A DNA stretch of 5,004 bases from assembly GCA_030609865.1 (NCBI GenBank), contig JAUWSZ010000277.1, positions 1 to 5,004 on the forward strand, read 5' to 3'. This DNA comes from a bacterium. GTDB taxonomy: Bacteria; Desulfobacterota; DSWW01. Each line of letters starts with the position of its first letter. Position 1 is the stretch's first letter. The notes beneath the pieces are model-generated. The model worked only from the letters and a program-made list of their open reading frames with translations. It had not been told where the DNA came from and searched no databases. Below are positions 1-4,346 of the stretch, piece by piece. A program made the position numbers and the translations under genes.

Positions 1-48
1 ATCGGGGACAGCCACCGAACTCTGGAGAGATACGTGGCTGTCCCCGAT
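1..48. repeat. Perfect 15-bp inverted repeat (REP-like hairpin)
   Basis: Positions 1-15 (ATCGGGGACAGCCAC) are the exact reverse complement of 34-48, with an 18-base spacer between them. The structure lies outside any coding frame, at the window edge, downstream of the GH13 gene. The GGGGACAGCCAC/GTGGCTGTCCCC arms resemble dispersed REP-like palindromes that are mobilised by REP-associated tyrosine transposases (RAYT/IS200-like) in many bacteria. That link is recalled, not shown here, since no transposase is in the window. It could also be a transcription terminator, but no T-run follows on either strand, and the left edge may cut a longer element. Confidence 0.7.
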
Positions 49-62
49 CTCCCCCCCCGAAG

Positions 63-110
63 CCAGGGGTGGGAAGGCAGGGCCTTTCGCCCTCTGTACC
101 CTGACCCCTG
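63..110 (-). terminator. Stem-loop region downstream of the GH13 gene
   Basis: Seven bases after the stop codon on the minus strand begins a 7-bp outer stem (CAGGGGT at 64-70 with ACCCCTG at 104-110). It encloses a perfect hairpin, AGGGC at 79-83 with GCCCT at 89-93, around a five-base loop. The position suggests a 3' end or mRNA-stabilising structure for the GH13 transcript. There is no T-run after it, so an intrinsic terminator is only a weak call; Rho-dependent ending or a degenerate repeat are alternatives. An eight-base C run at 51-58 lies next to it. Confidence 0.35.
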
Positions 111-116
111 CAGTTC

Positions 117-1403
117 TCAATCCTCCGGCACCGCATCCCGGGTCGTGATGAGTACGATGCCCTGGCCGGGGCTGAGTTCGTACGAGAAGGGTTCTGGAAT
201 GTAGTCCAGACGGTCTCCCGGGGAGACGTCCGTCAGTGGGGCCCCTGCCTGCACCAGATCATGGATTCGGGGCGTGGAAAAGGTCTGCCTTTTGTGGATG
301 TCCTTGTTGAGGATCAGCAGGGATTCCCCCTGCGTCTTGATCGAGCCCTTCCACATGACGAGAACGTTCGGGTTGCCGTTGCTGAGCACCTCGGTAGGGG
401 CCTCTTCCTGAAAAACGGGGTGCCCCTGCTTGATGGTGTTCACCTCCCTGATGAAGAGGGTCAGGTCCACGTGTGGTTCCTCCCAGTCTTCGGGCCGGGT
501 CTTGACCACGTGCGGCTTCCTGCGTGCCCCGTACTCGAAACCCATGGGCATCATGACCCCGGCGGAAAACAGGGAGGCAAACAGGTATCGTTGCTCGAGC
601 CCGTTGACGTTGCCCTGAAGCTCGTCGCTGAGCCGCAAGGTATCGTGGCTTTCGGGGAATCCGATGGAAGGCGCGAACTCTCTCGTGAGGTTGTACTGTT
701 CGAGGAGCCAGTGGCCGTTGAAGTCCCACCATTTGGAGCTGTTGAAGATGTAGTCAAAGCCGGCCAAGGCGGTCTTTCGCGTCTGCTCGGCCGTGCACCC
801 GAGTGTCTCGGCAGCGAAAACCGCTTCCGGACACGTCGATTTCGTTTCACCGATGAGTCGTCTCCACAGGCTTGCAGGGACCTGATAGGCCGCGTCGCAC
901 CGGAAGCCCCGGAAGCCCAGGTCCAGCAGGTGGTCGACGACACGGCGAAAGAACCGGAACATCCCTTCCTTGTCCCTTGAATGCCTGTGGTCGAAGCTCG
1001 CAAGGTCTCTCCACACGACTCTTCGCCCGTTGTCATTGCAACCCGGATGCGCGATTCGTCCGTTGTTCTTCCAGATGAACCACTCCGGGTGCTTCTTGAT
1101 CAGGTCTGCGTCCACCGAGCAGTGGTTGATCACCAGGTCTATCATCATCCGGAGGCCTTTCTCCTCCGCGGCTCTTATCGCATCGCGTACCTGCTCTTCG
1201 GCCGTCTTGTCGCTCCCGGGATCCACCAGCAGAGGGTTGAAGCGGAAGTAGTCTGCGATCGAGTAGATGCTGCCGGAACGGCCCGGAAGCTGAATCGGGT
1301 TCACGAAGACCCAGTTGAAACCCATTTCCGAAGCACGGCTGAAGTGTGCCCTCCACCTCGGTAAAGGCCCTGCCAGCAGGGGAAAGAGGTTGTATATGAT
1401 CAT
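117..1403 (-). CDS. GH13 alpha-amylase-family protein, GlgE/maltosyltransferase-like, stand-alone catalytic domain
   Basis: The predicted 428-residue protein is a (beta/alpha)8 alpha-glucan hydrolase or transferase. All GH13 motifs are visible: region I DLVINH (residues 89-94), region II GFRCDA with nucleophile Asp170, region III FAAETLG with acid/base Glu199, and region IV ESHD with His253-Asp254. KHPEWF at about 104-109 and NSSKWWDF resemble the GlgE-type maltosyltransferase group rather than classical secreted amylases. Residues from about 360 form a C-terminal beta domain (SLLILNKDI). No signal peptide is seen, so it is probably cytosolic, acting on glycogen-like glucan or maltose phosphate. 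The start is uncertain. ATG at 1403 is chosen because the conserved fold begins at once (MIIYNLFPLLAGP) and AGGAG and GGAG lie 11 and 3 bases upstream. ATG at 1484 (GGGAG 10 bases upstream) and GTG at 1508 give 455 or 463 residues. The stop is TGA. The family call is secure; the substrate and reaction (hydrolysis or transfer) are not determined. Confidence 0.9.
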   Translation of the reverse strand: MIIYNLFPLLAGPLPRWRAHFSRASEMGFNWVFVNPIQLPGRSGSIYSIADYFRFNPLLVDPGSDKTAEEQVRDAIRAAEEKGLRMMIDLVINHCSVDADLIKKHPEWFIWKNNGRIAHPGCNDNGRRVVWRDLASFDHRHSRDKEGMFRFFRRVVDHLLDLGFRGFRCDAAYQVPASLWRRLIGETKSTCPEAVFAAETLGCTAEQTRKTALAGFDYIFNSSKWWDFNGHWLLEQYNLTREFAPSIGFPESHDTLRLSDELQGNVNGLEQRYLFASLFSAGVMMPMGFEYGARRKPHVVKTRPEDWEEPHVDLTLFIREVNTIKQGHPVFQEEAPTEVLSNGNPNVLVMWKGSIKTQGESLLILNKDIHKRQTFSTPRIHDLVQAGAPLTDVSPGDRLDYIPEPFSYELSPGQGIVLITTRDAVPED

Positions 1404-1499
1404 CTTCTCCGTAGCTCCTATGAAGATTTCTCCTGGTTTCTCAATCGGGGGGCAGCCTATCCAAGGCGAAGACTCCAACGTCATCCGGTCCAATCTCCC

Positions 1500-1528
1500 A
1501 GGATACACGATCTATCCGGGATTGTCAG
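1500..1528 (-). promoter_or_regulatory. Candidate sigma70-type promoter for the GH13 gene
   Basis: On the minus strand CTGACA (1528-1523, 5 of 6 consensus matches) is followed by a 17-base spacer and TATCCT (1505-1500, 4 of 6). Transcription would start near 1493, inside the longest reading of the GH13 gene. If it is real, the GTG at 1508 cannot be used, the ATG at 1484 would lack its ribosome binding site, and the ATG at 1403 would have a leader of about 90 bases. The call rests on consensus matching only. Confidence 0.4.
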
Positions 1529-1622
1529 AGTTGCTCGAGGTTCCATGCCCCTTCCTTGAGATGAGGGAACGGAAGATCGTGATTTCTCAAGGCTCGTCAG
1601 TAGGTTAAGACCCCTCGGCTCG

Positions 1623-1651
1623 TTGACAAACCTGAAGGGCGGTGCTAAAGA
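1623..1651 (+). promoter_or_regulatory. Promoter of the tRNA-Arg gene
   Basis: A perfect -35 box TTGACA (1623-1628) is followed by a 17-base spacer and TAAAGA (1646-1651), a weak -10 (3 of 6) preceded by TGC, which fits an extended -10 (TGn). Transcription would begin near 1658, about 17 bases before the mature tRNA. This is the usual arrangement for a stable-RNA gene and faces away from the GH13 gene. Confidence 0.6.
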
Positions 1652-1674
1652 AAGTAGGGTACATCCTGAGAAGT

Positions 1675-1750
1675 GGGCGATTAGCTCAGGGGATAGAGCG
1701 TTGGTCTCCGGAACCAAAGGTCGCGAGTTCGATTCTCGCATCGCCCTCCA
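1675..1750 (+). tRNA. tRNA-Arg, anticodon CCG (reads CGG), CCA encoded
   Basis: The full cloverleaf can be drawn: acceptor GGGCGAT (1675-1681) pairs with ATCGCCC (1740-1746); U8-A9; D stem GCTC/GAGC with an eight-base loop AGGGGATA; anticodon stem TTGGT/ACCAA around CTCCGGA, giving anticodon CCG at 1708-1710; variable loop AGGTC; T stem GCGAG/CTCGC with loop TTCGATT. All stems are perfectly paired. The A after GG in the D loop agrees with A20, an arginine identity element in bacteria. CCA is encoded at 1748-1750. The discriminator (base 73, position 1747) is T, where arginine tRNAs normally have A or G. The gene is transcribed alone from its own promoter and is followed by a hairpin. No second copy of its 3' end is seen in the window, so there is no evidence here of use as an integration site. 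Confidence 0.95.
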
Positions 1751-1759
1751 CGTGAAAAC

Positions 1760-1790
1760 AAGGGGTTACACTGGATATATGACCCCTTTT
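1760..1790 (+). terminator. Hairpin after tRNA-Arg, terminator-like
   Basis: AAGGGGTTA (1760-1768) pairs with TGACCCCTT (1780-1788) to give nine pairs including one G-U, around an 11-base loop, followed by TTCTTA. Its place ten bases after the CCA end fits a 3' terminator for the tRNA transcript. The right arm read on the minus strand is AAAAGGGGTCA, the same 11-mer found in the hairpin at 4301-4341, so it may instead, or also, be a copy of a dispersed repeat. Confidence 0.5.
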
Positions 1791-1834
1791 CTTAGGGTTA
1801 AATACTTTTGTGATGCAGGATGAGGAATCTTTTT

Positions 1835-2149
1835 GTGAACAGAGAGCAACTCCTTAAAGAAATCAAATCGCGCCTGAAGGCTGCTCACAGGGACCGATTG
1901 CGGGGCGTTATTCTCTATGGATCCGAGGCGCGCGGGGAAGCGCATCCGGAAAGCGATATCGATTTATTGGTTCTTCTTGAAGGTCCCGTGGATCTCGGAC
2001 GCGATCTCGAGTCAAATCTCGACGTGCTTTATCCTCTGGCGCTGCAAATCGGCCGGAGAATCAGCGCCAAGCCGGTGTTAGCAGAAGAGTATAACAATTT
2101 GGGATGCCCGTTATATAAAACAGTGCATACTGAAGGTTTGGAAATATGA
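1835..2149 (+). CDS. Minimal nucleotidyltransferase (MNT) of a HEPN/MNT toxin-antitoxin-like pair
   Basis: This is a small 104-residue protein of the DNA polymerase beta-like nucleotidyltransferase superfamily. The signature GS-x10-D-x-D is exact: Gly29-Ser30, then Asp41 and Asp43 (SDIDLLVL), with the usual ARG after the GS. In studied HEPN/MNT pairs the MNT partner is the antitoxin and neutralises the HEPN RNase, in some systems by transferring AMP to it; that role is inferred here from pairing. A third metal-binding acidic residue is not obvious in the later strand (ISAKPVLAEEY), where other nucleotidyltransferases have Asp. GTG at 1835 is preferred because GAGGA lies eight bases before it, whereas ATG at 1820 (109 residues) has no spaced ribosome binding site. 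The stop overlaps the start of the HEPN gene by ATGA, so the two are co-translated. GC is lower than in the flanking metabolic genes. Confident for fold and pair; activity unknown. Confidence 0.88.
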   Translation: MNREQLLKEIKSRLKAAHRDRLRGVILYGSEARGEAHPESDIDLLVLLEGPVDLGRDLESNLDVLYPLALQIGRRISAKPVLAEEYNNLGCPLYKTVHTEGLEI

Positions 2150-2541
2150 AAGAATTCGCCCTTGCGGAATGGCAACGGGCGCACCGAGCATTCAGGTCGG
2201 TGAAATATCTGATGGATATCGATCCTGATTCCGCCGCTTCAAGAGCCTACTATTCAGCTTTTCATGCCGTCACGGCACTTCTTGCACTTCGCGGGATGAC
2301 CTTTTCAAAGTATGCGGCCTTACGCGCAGCTATCCACCGTGACCTCATAAAAACAAAAGAATGGTCCCCTGATTTAGGCCGTGGTTTCGATTTCCTGTTG
2401 GAATTGAGAGAGACAGGTGACTATGGTGGACTCATCGCAGTCTCAAAGGAAGATGTGGAGAAAGCGTTAAAGAAGACTTCAGCCATTCTCGATGCTGTAC
2501 ATAAGTCCTGCCCTGAACTGCCGAAGAAAATCACTGAATAA
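2146..2541 (+). CDS. HEPN-domain protein (PF05168-like), likely toxin partner of the MNT protein
   Basis: The 131-residue, all-helical protein matches the HEPN family by its central SRAYYSAFHAVTALLALRG (residues 32-50) and by the later HRDLIKTKEWSPDLGR...LRETGDYG block (64-94). Arg33 and His40 form an R-x6-H spacing that fits the HEPN R-x(4-6)-H rule for metal-independent RNases; His64, Arg88, Asp92 and Tyr93 are further conserved-type residues. HEPN partners of MNT proteins are typically RNase toxins acting on tRNA or mRNA, used in stress response, plasmid stability or phage defence; which applies here cannot be seen. The ATG overlaps the stop of the MNT gene in ATGA, and GAAGG lies nine bases upstream, so expression is tightly coupled. 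This differs from the DUF86-type HepT family, whose motif and layout are distinct. The C-terminal tail (CPELPKKITE) is probably disordered. The fold call is strong; RNase activity is inferred. Confidence 0.87.
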   Translation: MKEFALAEWQRAHRAFRSVKYLMDIDPDSAASRAYYSAFHAVTALLALRGMTFSKYAALRAAIHRDLIKTKEWSPDLGRGFDFLLELRETGDYGGLIAVSKEDVEKALKKTSAILDAVHKSCPELPKKITE

Positions 2542-2545
2542 GCGC

Positions 2546-2608
2546 CCCGAACGAATCTTGCCCGGAAAGGTTTCCGGATTCATCTAGCAGACAATCTGTT
2601 CGTTAGGC
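2546..2608 (+). repeat. Nested inverted repeat with central palindrome; possible degenerate attC site
   Basis: Five bases after the HEPN stop codon, CGAA-rich sequence CGAACGAA (2548-2555) faces TTCGTTAGG (2599-2607): six consecutive pairs AACGAA/TTCGTT, one mismatch, then CC/GG. Inside lies the perfect palindrome CCGGAAAGGTTTCCGG (2562-2577), flanked by GAAT/ATTC (2553-2556 with 2578-2581). The outer right arm GTTAGGC (2602-2608) matches the integron core-site consensus GTTRRRY, and the left arm ends in AAC as attC sites do, but its first bases (CCCG) do not fit RYYYAAC and the L boxes pair poorly. A simple terminator or stabilising hairpin for the HEPN/MNT operon is the main alternative; no T-run follows directly. 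Confidence 0.35.
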
Positions 2609-2694
2609 CTGAATTCCTGTTCTTCCCCTGTTGAGGTCCGGGTTGTTTCTGCCCACACTTGTTACATACCCCTCGGATATGGCCTTTTTCGTTT

Positions 2695-2722
2695 TTGCAT
2701 TTTTGGGAAAGTCCGCTATGGT
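2695..2722 (+). promoter_or_regulatory. Candidate promoter of the acyl-CoA ligase gene
   Basis: TTGCAT (2695-2700) and TATGGT (2717-2722) are separated by 16 bases; the -10 matches 4 of 6 and the -35 matches 3 of 6 consensus bases. The region is T-rich, with three five-T runs at 2685-2689, 2692-2696 and 2700-2704, unlike the GC-rich surroundings, which suits a promoter. A start near 2729 gives a leader of about 36 bases. It is a weak consensus call, but some promoter is expected here because the ligase begins a new unit. Confidence 0.35.
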
Positions 2723-2751
2723 ATTCTCACGACCGAGTTCGAAAACGCACG

Positions 2752-2757
2752 AGGAGG
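2752..2757 (+). promoter_or_regulatory. Strong ribosome binding site of the acyl-CoA ligase gene
   Basis: AGGAGG, the full Shine-Dalgarno core, ends seven bases before the ATG at 2765. This fixes the ligase start and suggests efficient translation. Confidence 0.85.
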
Positions 2758-2764
2758 GAGACAG

Positions 2765-4288
2765 ATGAACGTAGGAGAATGGTCTACACGGTGGGCCGAG
2801 CGTTATCCGCACGAGTCCTGTATCAAGTACGGTGATCTCGCATTCACGAAGCAGGACTTCAACGTCCGGGTGAACCGCCTGGCCCATGCGTTTCAGGAGG
2901 CAGGCGTGAAAAAGGGCGATCGCGTGGCCGCCCTGATGGCGAACAGCCATGTCTTCCTGGAGATCCTCCAGGCCCTGTGCAAGCTCGGCGGGGTCATGGT
3001 TCCCCTGAACTTCCGGCTGGCTGCCCCCGAGTTGGAGTTTATCCTCAACGATTCCGAACCGGTCATGCTCGTTTACTCGCCCGAGTTCCTGCCCCTGGTG
3101 GAGGAACTCCGGGGAAAGGTCCCGAGCGTGAAGAAGTTCATTTGCGAGTTGGAGGGGGGCGCCGGGGGCGATACCGAGTACGAAGCCTGGACGGCGAATC
3201 AATCCGAGGAGGAGCCCCGGCCCGATTCGGAAGTCACCCTGGACGATGCAGAGTTCATCATGTACACGTCCGGGACCACGGGCAGGCCGAAGGGGGCCGT
3301 CGTCCTCCAGGGCAACATACAGTGGAATTGCATCAACGCCGCGGGCGTCTACTCGATGGGCAACACGGACGTGCAGATCGTCTGCGCACCGATGTTCCAC
3401 GTGGGGGGACTGGGGGTGTCCGCCATCCCGAGCCTTTACCTTGGCTGCACACTGGTGATTCAACGGTTCTTCGACCCCTCGGAGGTCTTTCGATTGATCG
3501 AGCAGGAAAGGGCGACCATTATGTTCGGGATCCCGGTCATGTTCCTGTTCATGACCCAGGTCCCGGAGTTCGAGACCGCGGATCTCTCCAGCCTGCGCTT
3601 CTTCCTCGCGGGCGGCTCCCCTTGCCCGCGCCCCCTGATCGAGACCTACATGAAGCGGGGGGTCACCTTCAGCCAAGGATACGGGATGACCGAAACGGCC
3701 CCGGCCATCACGGTCCTTCGCACGGAGGACGCCTTGCGCAAGCTCGGCTCCTGCGGCAAGCCGGTGTTCCACCTGGACGTTAGGATCGTTGACCTCGAGG
3801 GGAAAACCCTCCCGACCGGTGGAAGAGGGGAAGTCATCGTGCGAGGCCCAAATGTCATCAGAGAGTACTGGAGGAGGCCCGAGGCCTCTGCCGAGACGAT
3901 CGTGGACGGCTGGCTCCACACGGGCGACATGGGCTACTTCGACGAGGAGGGGTATCTGTATCTGATCGACCGCAAGAAGGACATGTACATCAGCGGTGGA
4001 GAGAACGTCTACCCGGCCGAGGTCGAGGACGCGATCATGGGTTTGGACCGGGTGGGCGACGTGGGCGTTATCGGGGTCCCGGATGAGAAGTGGGGGGAAA
4101 TCGGGATGGCCATCGTAGTTCCGAAGCCGGGCGTGGAGGTCACCGAGGAAGGGGTCATCGAGTTCTGCAAGGGAAAGCTCGCCAAGTACAAGGTGCCCAA
4201 GAAGGTGATCTTTGCGGATGAATTGCCTCGCACGGCCACGGGCAAGATCCTGAAGAAGGAACTGAGGGCCCAGTACATTCCGAAATAG
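2765..4288 (+). CDS. AMP-forming acyl-CoA synthetase (class I adenylate-forming ligase, FadD-like)
   Basis: The 507-residue cytosolic enzyme would activate a carboxylic acid with ATP to an acyl-AMP and then form the CoA thioester. It is full length for the family (about 500-560). Motifs in order: the P-loop YTSGTTGRPKGAV (167-179), APMFHVGG (208-215), QGYGMTETAP (304-313), GWLHTGDMG with Asp388 (382-390), the hinge DRKKDMYISGGENVYPAEVE (402-421), and the C-terminal PRTATGKILKKELR with catalytic Lys494 (488-501). GENVYPAEVE and the general sequence suggest a medium- or long-chain fatty acid or aryl acid ligase; the substrate cannot be read from sequence. There is no signal peptide or membrane segment. 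It has its own promoter region and strong ribosome binding site, stands alone on the plus strand, and converges on an aldehyde:ferredoxin oxidoreductase. A long open frame on the opposite strand is a GC-driven shadow. Family certain; the gene name is left blank because substrate class is unknown. Confidence 0.95.
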   Translation: MNVGEWSTRWAERYPHESCIKYGDLAFTKQDFNVRVNRLAHAFQEAGVKKGDRVAALMANSHVFLEILQALCKLGGVMVPLNFRLAAPELEFILNDSEPVMLVYSPEFLPLVEELRGKVPSVKKFICELEGGAGGDTEYEAWTANQSEEEPRPDSEVTLDDAEFIMYTSGTTGRPKGAVVLQGNIQWNCINAAGVYSMGNTDVQIVCAPMFHVGGLGVSAIPSLYLGCTLVIQRFFDPSEVFRLIEQERATIMFGIPVMFLFMTQVPEFETADLSSLRFFLAGGSPCPRPLIETYMKRGVTFSQGYGMTETAPAITVLRTEDALRKLGSCGKPVFHLDVRIVDLEGKTLPTGGRGEVIVRGPNVIREYWRRPEASAETIVDGWLHTGDMGYFDEEGYLYLIDRKKDMYISGGENVYPAEVEDAIMGLDRVGDVGVIGVPDEKWGEIGMAIVVPKPGVEVTEEGVIEFCKGKLAKYKVPKKVIFADELPRTATGKILKKELRAQYIPK

Positions 4289-4300
4289 CGCAACAAACAC

Positions 4301-4341
4301 CAGAACAAAAGGGGTCAGGCATTAAAGCCCCTCTTGTTCTG
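4301..4341. terminator. Hairpin between convergent genes, candidate bidirectional terminator
   Basis: CAGAACAA (4301-4308) pairs with TTGTTCTG (4334-4341), one A/C mismatch follows, then AGGGG (4310-4314) pairs with CCCCT (4328-4332), closing a 13-base loop: 13 pairs in all. It lies 12 bases past the ligase stop and five bases past the stop of the opposing oxidoreductase gene, so it can end both transcripts. A short T-rich stretch follows on the plus strand (GGTTTTAT, 4343-4350), while the minus strand has only scattered Ts. The left arm contains AAAAGGGGTCA (4307-4317), shared with the hairpin behind the tRNA gene. Confidence 0.65.
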
Positions 4342-4346
4342 CGGTT

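Noticed and set aside
261..980. 239-codon plus-strand open frame inside the GH13 gene
   Set aside because: It is antisense to a gene with all GH13 catalytic motifs, and its translation shows no domain signature.
1623..1823. Short open frame running through the tRNA-Arg gene, and a minus-strand counterpart at 1481-1741
   Set aside because: Both are explained by a perfect tRNA cloverleaf and by lack of stops; neither has a ribosome binding site or a recognisable product.
1720..2610. Possible att direct repeat of the tRNA 3' end bounding the HEPN/MNT module
   Set aside because: I looked for a second copy of the T-arm/acceptor sequence to the right of the module and found none within the window.
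2685..2704. Three five-T runs as a curved-DNA element
   Set aside because: The runs are spaced seven to eight bases apart, not by a helical turn, so strong intrinsic curvature is not expected; they more simply reflect an AT-rich promoter region.
2977..3783. 268-codon alternative plus frame within the ligase gene
   Set aside because: It is low-complexity Arg/Gly/Pro sequence in a shifted frame of a confident coding region.
2603..4300. 565-codon open frame on the minus strand opposite the acyl-CoA ligase
   Set aside because: Its translation is rich in His, Arg, Gly and Asp with no recognisable motif, and it exactly shadows a motif-complete ligase; such antisense frames are expected in GC-rich genes.
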